Of a DNA stretch of 64,000 nucleotides, positions 44,257-53,667 are shown piece after piece; the stretch's first letter is position 1; the number at the start of each line of letters is the position of its first letter. Origin of the DNA: Devosia sp. (GTDB lineage: Bacteria; Pseudomonadota; Alphaproteobacteria; Rhizobiales; Devosiaceae); assembly GCF_025809055.1 (NCBI RefSeq), contig NZ_CP075529.1:372001-436000 (forward strand), in the 5' to 3' direction. Both the position numbers and the translations under genes were made by a program. The notes beneath the pieces are model-generated. The model was not told where the DNA came from and ran no database searches. It saw only the letters and a program-made list of their open reading frames with translations.

Positions 44257-45315
44257 ATGGCCACGACCATCAAGGGTCCCGCGATTTTCCTGGCACAGTT
44301 TGCCGGTGACAAGGCGCCTTTCGACACGCTCGACAACATCTGCAAATGGGCGGCCGGCCTCGGCTACAAGGGTGTGCAGATCCCCACCTGGGTATCGAGC
44401 TTCATTGATCTCGAAAAGGCGGCCAATTCAAAGGCCTATGCTGACGAGATCAAGGGCGTTGTGAACAGCCATGGCCTGGAGATCACCGAGTTGTCGACCC
44501 ATCTGCAGGGTCAGCTCGTCGCCGTGCATCCGGCCTATGATACGGCCTTCGACGGCTTTGCCCCGGCCGAGGTTCACGGCAATCCCAAGGCCCGTACGGA
44601 GTGGGCTGTTCAGACCATGCTCAACGCCGCCAAGGCGTCCAAAAATCTCGGCCTCAACGCCCATGCGACTTTTTCGGGTGCGCTTGCCTGGCCCTATCTC
44701 TATCCGTGGCCGCAGCGCCCCGCTGGTCTTGTCGAAGAGGCCTTTGACGAACTCGCCCGCCGCTGGACGCCGATCCTCAATGCCTTCGACGAGGCAGGGG
44801 TCGACGTCTGCTACGAGATCCATCCCGGCGAAGACCTGCACGATGGCGTCTCCTACGAAATGTTCCTCGACCGGGTGAAGAACCACCCGCGCGCCAACCT
44901 GCTCTACGATCCGAGCCATTTCGTCCTGCAGCAGCTCGACTATCTGGACTACATCGATATCTACAAGGATCGCATCAAGGCCTTCCACGTGAAGGATGCC
45001 GAGTTCAATCCGACTGGCCGCCAGGGTGTCTATGGTGGCTTCCAGTCCTGGGTGAACCGGGCAGGGCGCTTCCGCTCCATCGGCGACGGCCAGGTCGACT
45101 TCCCGGCCATCTTCGCCAAGATGGCCGCCAATGATTTCAAGGGCTGGGCAGTTCTTGAATGGGAATGCGCTCTCAAGCATCCGGAAGACGGAGCGCGCGA
45201 AGGCGCCGAACTCATCCAGAGCTACATCATCCGCGTCACCGAAAAGGCCTTCGACGATTTCGCCTCCGGTGGTACGGACAAGGCAGCCAACCGCAAGATG
45301 CTCGGCCTGAGCTGA
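44257..45315 (+). CDS. Sugar phosphate isomerase/epimerase, TIM-barrel (gene 3 of sugar enzymes)
   Basis: A 352-residue, larger relative of the isomerase at 42223. Metal-site blocks: VCYEIHPGEDLHDG (about 187), LYDPSHFVLQQ (about 217), AFHVKDAEF (about 244), and VLEWECAL (about 300). I chose ATG 44257 with AGGAGAG 6 bases before. It is about 350 residues, like IolE-type or glycoside-processing isomerases. Function in the pathway is inferred from neighbours. Confidence 0.88.
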   Translation: MATTIKGPAIFLAQFAGDKAPFDTLDNICKWAAGLGYKGVQIPTWVSSFIDLEKAANSKAYADEIKGVVNSHGLEITELSTHLQGQLVAVHPAYDTAFDGFAPAEVHGNPKARTEWAVQTMLNAAKASKNLGLNAHATFSGALAWPYLYPWPQRPAGLVEEAFDELARRWTPILNAFDEAGVDVCYEIHPGEDLHDGVSYEMFLDRVKNHPRANLLYDPSHFVLQQLDYLDYIDIYKDRIKAFHVKDAEFNPTGRQGVYGGFQSWVNRAGRFRSIGDGQVDFPAIFAKMAANDFKGWAVLEWECALKHPEDGAREGAELIQSYIIRVTEKAFDDFASGGTDKAANRKMLGLS

Positions 45316-45324
45316 TCGCTTAGC

Positions 45325-45354
45325 GTGTCATTGACGCAAAGGCGCCAATGACAC
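45325..45354 (+). other. Intercistronic hairpin before the second dehydrogenase
   Basis: A 9-bp perfect stem GTGTCATTG/CAATGACAC around a 12-nt loop, 10 bp after the isomerase stop. It is followed by TCTCAAGG, not a T-run. Confidence 0.7.
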
Positions 45355-45393
45355 TCTCAAGGGTAGCAGTCTGCTAACGTTAGGGAGCCAAAA

Positions 45394-46545
45394 ATGGCTG
45401 AAAACGGCGCAAAGCGCATTCGTCTTGGCATGGTCGGTGGCGGCACCGGGGCCTTTATCGGTTACGTGCACCGCGTCGCCGCCCGCATCGACGGGGACTT
45501 CGAACTGGTTGCCGGCGCGCTGTCGTCCCGCCCCGAAGTGGCCAGGGAATCCGGCAAAAATCTGGGCCTTGCCGAGGATCGCATCTATACATCCTACGAG
45601 GAAATGGCCGCGGCGGAAGCCGCCCGCCCGGACGGGATCGAGGCTGTGGCCATCGTCACCCCCAACCACATGCATTACGGCCCGACCAAGGCCTTCCTCG
45701 AAGCCGGCATCCACGTCATCTGCGACAAGCCGATTACCTCGACCCTTGAGGACGCGCGTAAGCTATTGGAAATCAAGCCGAAAAACGGCGCGAAATTCCT
45801 GCTGACGCACAATTACACCGGCTACCCGCTGGTGCGCCAGGCTCGAGAACTGGTCGCGTCGGGCGCCCTGGGCAAGCTTCGCGTGGTGCAGGTCGAGTAC
45901 CCGCAGGATTGGCTGACCGAGCCGACCGGTGATGACAACAAGCAGGCCGCATGGCGTACCGACCCGGCCCGATCAGGCGCCGGCGGCTGCATCGGCGATA
46001 TCGGTACCCATGCCTATAACCTGGCTCGCTTTGTCACGGGCCTCAAGACAGAATCGGTCGCTGCCGACCTCACGGCCTTCGTCCCCGGCCGCCAACTCGA
46101 TGACAACGTGCATATCATGCTGCGCTTCGAAGGCGGCGCGAAGGGTATGCTGTGGTCGAGCCAGGTTGCTGTCGGCAACGAAAACGGCCTGCAATTGCGG
46201 GTCTATGGCGACAAGGGCGGCCTCGAATGGCGCCAGGACAATCCGAACTACATGTGGTTCACCGAGTTCGGAAAGCCCAAGCAATTGCTCACGCGCGGCG
46301 GTTCGATCTCGGTCCCGCCCGCAGCGTCGATGAATGTGCGCATCCCCTCCGGGCACCCCGAAGGCTATCTCGAGGCCTTCGCGACGCTCTACAGCCAGTT
46401 TGCCGCCGTTATTCGCGGCGAGGGTGCGGACTATGAAGACCTGCTACCCTCCATGGCCGATGGCATCGAGGGCATGGAGTTCATCACTGCGTCGGTGAAA
46501 TCGTCCGGCAACAACAGTGCCTGGACGCGGCTCAGCGACGTCTGA
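45394..46545 (+). CDS. Gfo/Idh/MocA family NAD(P)-dependent sugar dehydrogenase 2
   Basis: A 383-residue oxidoreductase, only distantly like the first one. GMVGGGTGAFIGYVHR (residues 11-26), ICDKPITSTLEDA (about 108, catalytic Lys), GDIGTHAYNLARFVTG (about 205). This clade (VGGGxGAFIGxxHR) is common in glycoside and inositol-type catabolism. It is the last gene of the sugar locus and is followed by a bidirectional terminator. Confidence 0.9.
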   Translation: MAENGAKRIRLGMVGGGTGAFIGYVHRVAARIDGDFELVAGALSSRPEVARESGKNLGLAEDRIYTSYEEMAAAEAARPDGIEAVAIVTPNHMHYGPTKAFLEAGIHVICDKPITSTLEDARKLLEIKPKNGAKFLLTHNYTGYPLVRQARELVASGALGKLRVVQVEYPQDWLTEPTGDDNKQAAWRTDPARSGAGGCIGDIGTHAYNLARFVTGLKTESVAADLTAFVPGRQLDDNVHIMLRFEGGAKGMLWSSQVAVGNENGLQLRVYGDKGGLEWRQDNPNYMWFTEFGKPKQLLTRGGSISVPPAASMNVRIPSGHPEGYLEAFATLYSQFAAVIRGEGADYEDLLPSMADGIEGMEFITASVKSSGNNSAWTRLSDV

Positions 46546-46566
46546 TCAAAGGTGCGTAAACCGTTC

Positions 46567-46593
46567 AAGGCCGGCGATGGATTCGTCGGCCTT
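46567..46593. terminator. Bidirectional terminator between the sugar locus and the TraB-like gene
   Basis: The inverted repeat AAGGCCGGCGA/TCGTCGGCCTT (one G-T pair) has a 5-base loop and is followed by ATTGC. It overlaps the stop of the convergent gene. Confidence 0.75.
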
Positions 46594-47452
46594 ATTGCAT
46601 CCGCTGCGCAGAAAAACCTTTGTCTTCCAGCATCTTGACCACGCTGACATCGCCGATTAGATGTGCCGCCCCAACGATGAGAAACGCGCTCTCGTTGTCG
46701 GCCAGCATGGTCTCGATCTGCTCGACCCAGTTGCTGTTCCGGATATCGATCAACCGGGCCATTGTATCCTCGTGATAGCCGCCCATCTGGGCCATGAATG
46801 CGTCGCCCAGTCCCTCCGGGTGGCCGCCGAGCCAGGCGTCGATCATCGCGTCGATATCGGCCTGCATGGCCGGGGCGGAGTCCAGTGTCGCGACCAGCAT
46901 GGCCACCTGTTCCTCGTCTGACCCGCCGGCCAGAATACCGATCTGGTCCTCGGGGGATTCGAGATACCCCATGCGTTCCGCCGGTACTTCCGAGGTCACG
47001 ATCATTTCAACCCCGAGATTGGGATCGTATCCGGCATCTGCCAGCACACCCACGGACAGGGTCGTCGCGGCCATCCATGGGCGCATGGCCAGGAGCAGGG
47101 GCATGGGCACGTTGTATTCATTGGCCAGTTCGCGCATGCGATCGATGACATCGCTGGGAACGCGGTCACTCAGCAGCACGCCGCCAGTCGAGAAGCCGAG
47201 TTCCATGCTGAGTGGGGTAATGCGCATTTGGGCTTCCGGCCCGATATCGGTTTCGAGGTAAACCCGGTCAGCCTTGGCCAGTACCTTGTCGAAATAGGAC
47301 GTCCGCCAGTCCGTGCCGGGCGGCAACATGTGCACAGATCCGAACAGCCACACGGAACTGTCGGCGTCCGACACCTTCCAGAGCGCCGGAGCGGCCACGG
47401 CCGGAGCCGCGAACGAGAGACCGATCAACAAAGCTAAACACGCGCGAACCAT
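46592..47452 (-). CDS. TraB/GumN family protein
   Basis: A 286-residue exported protein. The signal peptide ends in AVAA. Family blocks: LFGSVHMLP (about 37), YLETDIG (about 65), RPWMAATTL (about 125) and FLIVGAAHLIGDVSVVKMLEDKGF at the end (quoted as VGAAHLIG and MLEDKGF). TraB/GumN proteins are thought to be metallo-peptidase-like; bacterial roles are not established. Confidence 0.88.
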   Translation of the reverse strand: MVRACLALLIGLSFAAPAVAAPALWKVSDADSSVWLFGSVHMLPPGTDWRTSYFDKVLAKADRVYLETDIGPEAQMRITPLSMELGFSTGGVLLSDRVPSDVIDRMRELANEYNVPMPLLLAMRPWMAATTLSVGVLADAGYDPNLGVEMIVTSEVPAERMGYLESPEDQIGILAGGSDEEQVAMLVATLDSAPAMQADIDAMIDAWLGGHPEGLGDAFMAQMGGYHEDTMARLIDIRNSNWVEQIETMLADNESAFLIVGAAHLIGDVSVVKMLEDKGFSAQRMQ

Positions 47453-47568
47453 ACCACCCTCCGAATAGCTCGAAGGTGCCCGCCCATGATGGCGGTGACA
47501 AGGCTGTTTGGGGTCACTTCAGCGTGGAAATTCCGCAAGCACCAAGCAGGCGGAGCTGCCCGGACGTG

Positions 47569-47874
47569 TCAGTGCGTCCAGGGGGTCTTGCGGTCGGAAC
47601 GGAAATTGTCCGGATAGCTCACCTTTTTCGGGGTGGCGTCGTGCGCCGCCTGAACCGAATAGGGGATACCGTTTCGCTTTGCATAAGCTTCAGCTTCTTC
47701 AAGCGTTTCGAACGACAACTTGATTTGCTGCTGCATGTCGGAGCTGCTCGTATAGCCCATCAGCGGGTCGATGCTGCGCGCAACTTCGGGCTCATAAACG
47801 AATACCCAGTTCCGGGACTTGCCCTTGCCCGACTGCATGGCATTGCGTGCGGGGCGATAGATACGAGCGGTCAT
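47569..47874 (-). CDS. NDUFS4-like ETC complex I accessory subunit
   Basis: A 101-residue protein. The pattern MTARIYRPARNAMQSGKG, WVFVYEP, LMGYTSSSDMQQQIKLSF, AEAYAKRNGIPYSV and KKVSYPDNF is that of the 18-kDa (NDUFS4) subunit found in alphaproteobacteria and mitochondria. It would sit on the NADH-module of respiratory complex I. It lies alone beside the tRNA-Pro gene, away from a nuo operon. Confidence 0.9.
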   Translation of the reverse strand: MTARIYRPARNAMQSGKGKSRNWVFVYEPEVARSIDPLMGYTSSSDMQQQIKLSFETLEEAEAYAKRNGIPYSVQAAHDATPKKVSYPDNFRSDRKTPWTH

Positions 47875-47903
47875 GCAAAGTCCTCAACACGATGCGAGGC
47901 GAT

Positions 47904-47980
47904 TGGTCGGAGTACAAAGATTCGAACTTTGGACCCCCGGTTCCCAAAACCGGTGCTCTACCAGGCTGAGCTACACTCCG
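47904..47980 (-). tRNA. tRNA-Pro (TGG)
   Basis: Minus-strand cloverleaf: acceptor CGGAGTG/TACTCCG with encoded CCA, anticodon stem CCGGT/ACCGG with loop TTTGGGA (anticodon TGG), T arm with GTTCGAATC. Confidence 0.94.
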
Positions 47981-48081
47981 AAATCGCGCCTTCCCGTTAG
48001 CGCGTTCGTGGTGAAAGGGCAAGCCATTCGCGTGGCTTGTGCAGACTTGACCACGATCCGATACGCGGCACAGATTGCACC

Positions 48082-48819
48082 ATGTTTGATCTGCAGAAGT
48101 CCTGGCCGCTTGGCCTCAGCCGAAAATCCTGGCCCTACTTTCTGGTCGGCATGATCGTTATCCTTGCCACCCTGTCGACGATCGACATCGCCGCCTCCCG
48201 CGGCGCTATCGCCTGGCCGGACCAATGGCGCGCCCCGTTCTTCTTCATCACCGATTACGGCCTGTCCGACTGGGTGCTGATTCCCAGCCTGGCGCTCATG
48301 ATCCTGCTGCGCCTGGCGATGTTTCCGATGCAGGGGGTCTGGCGGCAGGCAACCGGCGAGTTGGCGCTGCTTTCCGCATTCATTTTCGTAGGCGTCGGGG
48401 GCCCGGGTCTGATGACCAATCTGCTGAAACGCCTGGTCGGGCGGGGCCGGCCAAGTGAATATGACTCCGTCGGTGCCTTTTCATTCCAGAACATTTTCAA
48501 CGACTGGACGTTTCAGAGCTTTCCCAGCGGGCACTCCGCGACCGCCGTGGCCATGGCCTTTGCCTTTGGCTTTGTGTGGCCGCGCCTTTTTCCGGTGCTG
48601 CTGGTCCTTGGCATTGTCGTCGCCATATCGCGCGTGCCGGTGGGGGCTCATTACCCCACCGACGTGTTTGCAGGTGCCGTGGTCGGAATGCTCGGCGCCT
48701 ATTTGGTCCGCAACCTGTTCGCCCGCAAGGGTTGGCTATTTGCCGTCTCGGCCGATGGGCATGTTGTCCGTAAACCCTTGACGGGGCTACGCCAATTGCT
48801 TCAGCGCACCGAGGCGTAG
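48082..48819 (+). CDS. PAP2-family phosphatase
   Basis: A 245-residue membrane phosphatase. The three PAP2 motifs are present: KRLVGRGRP (about 122), SFPSGHSA (about 151) and SRVPVGAHYPTDVFAG (about 193). About six membrane segments. It probably hydrolyses a lipid phosphate or undecaprenyl pyrophosphate on the periplasmic side. ATG 48082 is the likely start; the ribosome site is weak. Its 3' end overlaps the convergent metC gene by 19 bp. Confidence 0.88.
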   Translation: MFDLQKSWPLGLSRKSWPYFLVGMIVILATLSTIDIAASRGAIAWPDQWRAPFFFITDYGLSDWVLIPSLALMILLRLAMFPMQGVWRQATGELALLSAFIFVGVGGPGLMTNLLKRLVGRGRPSEYDSVGAFSFQNIFNDWTFQSFPSGHSATAVAMAFAFGFVWPRLFPVLLVLGIVVAISRVPVGAHYPTDVFAGAVVGMLGAYLVRNLFARKGWLFAVSADGHVVRKPLTGLRQLLQRTEA

Positions 48820-49988
48820 CGGTCCAGGGCCGCGCTGAGGTCGGCCTTGAGATCGTCGATTCCCTCGAAACCGACATGCAGGCGGAACAGATTGCCTGGC
48901 TCGCTCCAGGGGACTGCGGTGCGCGCCTTGCTGATCCGCACCGGCAGGCACAGGCTCTCATAGCCGCCCCAAGAATACCCCATGCTGAAGAGCGAAAAGC
49001 CATCCACCATGGCGGCGACGGCATCGCGCGGGGCGGGTCTGAGCACCACGCCAAACAGGCTGCCCGAGCCTGTAAAGTCGCGCTTCCACAGGGCATGGTC
49101 GGGGTGGCTTGGCAGGGCAGGGTGAAGCACCCGTGTGACCAGGTCGTGCTGCTCCAGCCATAGGGCCAATTCCAGGGCCCGGGACTGGTGCTCCTTCATG
49201 CGCAGGGCAAGCGTGCGCAGGCCGCGCGCCACGAGGAACGCATCGTCTCCCGAGGCGAAGAAACCCAGCAGCGTGCGCACGCGCTCGATGCCCGCCCAGG
49301 CTTCTTCAGTCGAGGAGATGGTACCGGCAAAAGCGTCCGAATGGCCGACGAACATCTTGGTGCCGGCATGGACCACGATGTCCGCTCCAAGCGCCAGCGG
49401 CCGGTGATAGAGCGGGCTCGCCCAGCTGTTGTCGACGATGAGGCGGGCACCACCGGCATGAGCCGCGCGTGCCAGGGCGGGTATGTCCTGCACCTCGAAG
49501 GTGAGGGATCCCGGGCTTTCGGCCAGGACCGCCCGTGTATTGGGCTGCATCAGCGCGCTGAGGCCGTCGCCGATCCGCGGGTCGTAGTATCGCGCCGTTA
49601 CGCCCATGTCTCGCAGGAAGCCATCGGCGAATTTGCGTCCCGGCTCGTAGGCACTGTCGGCGATCAAAACATCGTCACCGGACTTGAGGCAGGAGAGTAG
49701 GGCAATGGTGATGGCGGCAAGGCCGGAGGACACCAGTTTCGTCCGATAGGCGCCCTCGAGTTCGGTCACGACCGATTCCACCCCTTCGGTGGTCGGGTTG
49801 CCTGCGCGACCGTAGAGGTAGCGCTGTTCCTGCGCTTCGAGGGCGGCCAGAGAAGGAAACAGCACGGTCGATCCGCGATAGATCGGCGTGTTGACGAAAC
49901 CGAACTGATCGGCAGGATTCCGTCCAGCATGGGTCAAGACGGTTTCGATCGACGAAGTGCCGTTTTCGCCGGTTTTTTGATCAGTCAT
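48801..49988 (-). CDS. metC: Cystathionine beta-lyase
   Basis: Cleaves cystathionine to homocysteine, pyruvate and ammonia in methionine synthesis. A 395-residue Cys/Met-metabolism PLP enzyme: SSGLAAI (about 88), IVDNSWASP (about 186) and the PLP lysine in HAGTKMFVGHSD (about 211). The longer frame to 50006 begins with TTG; ATG 49988 is preferred. metC is divergent from aapJ, as known in Rhizobium leguminosarum. Confidence 0.93.
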   Translation of the reverse strand: MTDQKTGENGTSSIETVLTHAGRNPADQFGFVNTPIYRGSTVLFPSLAALEAQEQRYLYGRAGNPTTEGVESVVTELEGAYRTKLVSSGLAAITIALLSCLKSGDDVLIADSAYEPGRKFADGFLRDMGVTARYYDPRIGDGLSALMQPNTRAVLAESPGSLTFEVQDIPALARAAHAGGARLIVDNSWASPLYHRPLALGADIVVHAGTKMFVGHSDAFAGTISSTEEAWAGIERVRTLLGFFASGDDAFLVARGLRTLALRMKEHQSRALELALWLEQHDLVTRVLHPALPSHPDHALWKRDFTGSGSLFGVVLRPAPRDAVAAMVDGFSLFSMGYSWGGYESLCLPVRISKARTAVPWSEPGNLFRLHVGFEGIDDLKADLSAALDRYASVR

Positions 49989-50074
49989 GCTGTGCTCGAT
50001 GCTCAAAAAGAAGACAGGGCAAAGGCGCTGGCTAATTTAGCGACAGCTTTCCTGTCTCATTGCGCCATCTACCC

Positions 50075-50104
50075 TTGACGTTACGGTCAATAGCAGGTTG
50101 CATA
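50075..50104 (+). promoter_or_regulatory. Possible sigma-70 promoter of aapJ
   Basis: TTGACG (50075-50080) and TGCATA (50099-50104) with 18 bases between, 102 bp before the aapJ start. The -10 is a weak match. The rest of the metC-aapJ gap shows no other clear site. Confidence 0.4.
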
Positions 50105-50206
50105 CCTAACAGCATCCAAATCGCATTCAAAGCGATGGTGCTCTCAAACCCGCCGGTCACAATGGCGGGGGCGAAACACAGGGTCAGGAAACAAAAAGGC
50201 AAAAAA

Positions 50207-51223
50207 ATGCAAAAAGCGCTCGTATCGATCGCAGTCGCGGCCTCGCTGGGGCTCGGCGCGACGGCTGCACAGGCCGCTATTCTCGACGACGTGAAGGCCA
50301 AGGGCTACGTCCAGTGCGGTGTCACCGGCGGCGTGCCGGGCTTCTCCGCTCCCGATTCCAACAATGTTTGGACCGGCCTCGAAGTCGACTTCTGCCGTGC
50401 AATGGCCGCAGCGATCTTCAAGGACGCCGACGCCGTTCGCTACACCTCGCTGACCAGCCAGGAGCGTTTCACCGCCCTGTCCGCCGGCGAAATCGACGTT
50501 CTGTCGCGCACCACCACCTGGACCATGAGCCGCGATACCCAGCTCGGTATCAGCTTCGTGGGCACAATGTTCTATGACGGTCAGGGCTTCATGGTCCGCG
50601 CCGATGATGGCATCGAATCGGCGCTCGATCTGAGCGGCGCCGCCATCTGTATCGAATCCGGCACCACCACCGAGCTGAACGCAGCCGACTACTTCGCTGC
50701 CAACGGCCTCGAATTCAACACCGTCGTGTTCGTGGACCAGGACGAAGTCGTGAAGGCCTATGAAGATGGCCGTTGCGACGTCTACACCACTGACTCCTCG
50801 GCTCTGGCCGCTGAACGCTCCAAGTTCGCCGATCCTGATGCCCACATCATCCTGCCCGAGATCATCTCCAAGGAGCCCCTTGGCCCGGTGGTCCGCGCTG
50901 GCGACACCCAGTGGTTCAACCTCGCACGCTGGACCTATTTTGCTCTGCTCGAAGCTGAAGAACTCGGCGTGAGCTCGGCCAATGTCGATGAGATGCTCGG
51001 CTCGGACAACCCGGCCATCAAGCGTCTGCTGGGCGTTGAAGGCGAATTCGGCGTGCCGCTCGGGGTGGAAAACGACTGGGCCTACCAGATCGTCAAGCTC
51101 GTCGGCAACTATGCCGAGTCCTATGAAAAGCATGTCGGTCCCGATACGCCGATCGGCCTGGAACGCGGCCTGAACGCGCTGTGGCGCGATGGTGGCATCC
51201 AGTACTCGCCGCCGATCCGCTAA
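50207..51223 (+). CDS. aapJ: General L-amino acid ABC transporter, binding protein
   Basis: A 338-residue periplasmic receptor for a wide range of L-amino acids. Signal peptide MQKALVSIAVAASLGLGAT, cut after AQA. Family blocks: VQCGVTGGVPGFSAPD (about 34), GLEVDFCRAMAAAIF, SRTTTWTMSRDT, and a C-terminal IQYSPPIR. I chose ATG 50207. It heads aapJQMP. A perfect terminator between aapJ and aapQ should keep this protein in excess. Confidence 0.95.
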   Translation: MQKALVSIAVAASLGLGATAAQAAILDDVKAKGYVQCGVTGGVPGFSAPDSNNVWTGLEVDFCRAMAAAIFKDADAVRYTSLTSQERFTALSAGEIDVLSRTTTWTMSRDTQLGISFVGTMFYDGQGFMVRADDGIESALDLSGAAICIESGTTTELNAADYFAANGLEFNTVVFVDQDEVVKAYEDGRCDVYTTDSSALAAERSKFADPDAHIILPEIISKEPLGPVVRAGDTQWFNLARWTYFALLEAEELGVSSANVDEMLGSDNPAIKRLLGVEGEFGVPLGVENDWAYQIVKLVGNYAESYEKHVGPDTPIGLERGLNALWRDGGIQYSPPIR

Positions 51224-51238
51224 GCCGTTCAAAAATGT

Positions 51239-51271
51239 TCCGGCGCTCCCATGAGGAGCGCCGGACTTTTT
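51239..51271 (+). terminator. Intra-operon terminator between aapJ and aapQ
   Basis: A perfect 11-bp stem TCCGGCGCTCC/GGAGCGCCGGA with a 5-nt loop is followed by CTTTTT. It lies 15 bp after the aapJ stop. It would give partial termination and so more AapJ than AapQMP. Confidence 0.9.
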
Positions 51272-51335
51272 GTTCCGTCGCCTGCCGCGCTTTCATGCGC
51301 GGGCAGCGGCTCGTTGCGGCCAAGGGACAAGCCAC

Positions 51336-52526
51336 ATGACGACACTCGACTCGGAGCAACGCATTGCTCCTCGGGCCAGCTTTTTCAACGATCCGGTGAT
51401 CCGAGGGATCATCTATCAGGTCGTTGTTGCGGCCGTGCTGGTCGGCTTCATTTTCTGGATCATCGGAAATACTGCCGCCAATCTCGCAGCACAAAACAAG
51501 ACAACCGGTTTCGACTTCCTCTGGCGGACTGCCGGTTTTGACATCAGTTTCTCGCTCCTTCCATGGTCACGCGCCTCCTACTATTGGGAAGCCTTCCTGG
51601 TCGGACTGCTCAACACTTTGCTGGTTGCCGTAATCGGCATCATCTTCTCGACCATTCTGGGCTTTACGATCGGTATCGCCCGGCTCAGTTCGAACTTCAT
51701 CGTGTCGAGCCTGGCCACGGTCTATATCGAAGTCATCCGCAACATCCCGCTGCTGCTGCAGCTGTTCTTCTGGTACTTCGCCGTGCTCAAGGCGATGCCG
51801 GCGGTGCGGAACTCGATCGAGCTGCCCTTCGATTCCTTCATCAACCAGCGCGGCATCATGGTGCCGAAGCCCATTCCCGACGATCAGTTCAGTTTTGTCT
51901 GGATCGGGGTGGTGCTTGCCATCGTGGCCATCGTCGCCCTGCGGTATTGGGCGAAGAAGCGGCTCGAAACGACGGGTCAGCGCTTCCCGGTGTTCCTGAC
52001 CTCGATAGCCCTGTTCCTCGCGATCACGGTTCTCGCCTTCGTCGTCAGCGGTGCCAGCGTCGCGTTCGAAATTCCGGTCCTGGAGCGGTTCAACTTCCGC
52101 GGTGGCCTGCAATTGCCGCCCGAGTTTGTCGCGCTGGCTTTCGGTCTGACCATTTATACGGCGGCCTTCATTGCCGAAACGGTTCGTGCCGGCATCCTCG
52201 CGGTCAACAAGGGACAGACCGAGGCGGCGCAATCACTGGGCCTCAAGGAAAGCGATCGGCTGCGTCTCGTCATCGTTCCGCAGGCCATGCGCGTGATCGT
52301 TCCGCCGCTGACCAGCCAGTACCTGAACCTGACGAAGAATTCGTCTCTGGGTGCCGCCATCGGCTATCCTGAACTGGTCAACGTCTTTGCGGGCACTTCG
52401 CTCAATCAGACGGGTCGAGCCATCGAGTGCATTGCCATCACCATGGCAGTGTATCTCTGCTTCTCGCTGCTCACCTCGGCCATCATGAACTGGTACAACG
52501 GCCGTGTCCGGCTCGTGGAACGGTAG
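51336..52526 (+). CDS. aapQ: General L-amino acid ABC transporter permease AapQ
   Basis: A 396-residue inner-membrane permease. NTLLVAVIGIIFSTILGFTIG is an early segment, IEVIRNIPLLLQLFFWYF is the signature helix, and AETVRAGILAVNKGQTEAA is the EAA loop (about 290-310). The long insert between the first and later membrane segments is typical of AapQ. Ribosome site AAGGGAC. Confidence 0.94.
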   Translation: MTTLDSEQRIAPRASFFNDPVIRGIIYQVVVAAVLVGFIFWIIGNTAANLAAQNKTTGFDFLWRTAGFDISFSLLPWSRASYYWEAFLVGLLNTLLVAVIGIIFSTILGFTIGIARLSSNFIVSSLATVYIEVIRNIPLLLQLFFWYFAVLKAMPAVRNSIELPFDSFINQRGIMVPKPIPDDQFSFVWIGVVLAIVAIVALRYWAKKRLETTGQRFPVFLTSIALFLAITVLAFVVSGASVAFEIPVLERFNFRGGLQLPPEFVALAFGLTIYTAAFIAETVRAGILAVNKGQTEAAQSLGLKESDRLRLVIVPQAMRVIVPPLTSQYLNLTKNSSLGAAIGYPELVNVFAGTSLNQTGRAIECIAITMAVYLCFSLLTSAIMNWYNGRVRLVER

Positions 52527-52535
52527 GGGGTTGCC

Positions 52536-53663
52536 ATGACAGACCTTGGTTACGTCCGAACCGATCTGGTTGAAGCGCGTCCAGCGCCGATGCGCACCTC
52601 CGGTGCCATCGCCTGGATGCAGAAAAACCTGTTCTCCACCCCGCTCGACACGGTCCTCACGCTGTTGGGTGTGTTGTTCCTCGCATGGATCATTCCGCCG
52701 CTCTACGGGTTCATCTTCGGCAATGCCGTGGGACCGGGCGGAACGGTCGAAGAATGCCGCATGGAAAATGCCGGCGCCTGTTGGGCTTACATTTCTTCGG
52801 AAATGGAGTTCTTCATCTACGGCTTCTATGACATTCCCGAGCAGTGGCGCGCCAATATCGTCTTTGCTCTGGGTGCCTTGTTGCTGGTGCCGTTGCTGAT
52901 CCCCAAGGTGCCCTACAAGCGCCTCAACGCCATCCTGTTCCTGGTGGCATACCCGATCGTCAGCTACTTCCTGCTGGCGGGCGGCGTGTTCGGCTTGCGG
53001 GAAATCCCCACCGAGAAATGGGGTGGCCTTCTGGTCACGCTGATCATTTCGGTGATCGGCATTACCCTGTCTTTCCCGATCGGCATCGTGCTGGCCCTGG
53101 GCCGGCAATCGCAGATGCCGATCATCAAGACAGTCTGCGTGGCGTTCATCGAACTCATCCGGGCGGTGCCTCTGATCACCATCCTGTTCATGGCGTCGAT
53201 CATGTTGCCGCTGTTCATGCCGCAGGGCATGACCGTCGATAAGTTCCTGCGGGCGCTTGTGGGCGTGACCCTGTTTACCTCGGCCTATGTGGCAGAGGTG
53301 GTGCGCGGGGGCCTCCAGGCCATCCCACGCGGGCAATACGAGGCTGCGGCGGGTCTCGGGCTCGGCTACTGGCAAAGGATGTGGTTCATCATCCTCCCCC
53401 AGGCGCTCAAGCACGTGATCCCTGGTATCGTGAACAACTTCATCGCGTTGTTCAAAGATACCTCGCTCGTCTACATCGTCGGCATGAAGGATCTGCTCGA
53501 GGCGGTGAAGACCAAGAACGACTCGGCATTGGAATGGCAGTCGGCCAATACGGCGACGACGGGCTATCTCTTTGCCGCAATGGTCTTCTGGGTCTTCTGT
53601 TTCGGCATGTCCCGCTACTCCATCTACATGGAGAACCGACTTAACACTGGCTACAAGAGGTAG
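52536..53663 (+). CDS. aapM: General L-amino acid ABC transporter permease AapM
   Basis: A 375-residue partner of AapQ. ELIRAVPLITILFMASIMLPLF (blocks ELIRAVPLI, ASIMLPLF) and the EAA loop AEVVRGGLQAIPRGQYEAA (about 250) are visible. It starts 9 bp after aapQ. It forms a heterodimer with AapQ. Confidence 0.94.
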   Translation: MTDLGYVRTDLVEARPAPMRTSGAIAWMQKNLFSTPLDTVLTLLGVLFLAWIIPPLYGFIFGNAVGPGGTVEECRMENAGACWAYISSEMEFFIYGFYDIPEQWRANIVFALGALLLVPLLIPKVPYKRLNAILFLVAYPIVSYFLLAGGVFGLREIPTEKWGGLLVTLIISVIGITLSFPIGIVLALGRQSQMPIIKTVCVAFIELIRAVPLITILFMASIMLPLFMPQGMTVDKFLRALVGVTLFTSAYVAEVVRGGLQAIPRGQYEAAAGLGLGYWQRMWFIILPQALKHVIPGIVNNFIALFKDTSLVYIVGMKDLLEAVKTKNDSALEWQSANTATTGYLFAAMVFWVFCFGMSRYSIYMENRLNTGYKR

Positions 53664-53667
53664 CTCC

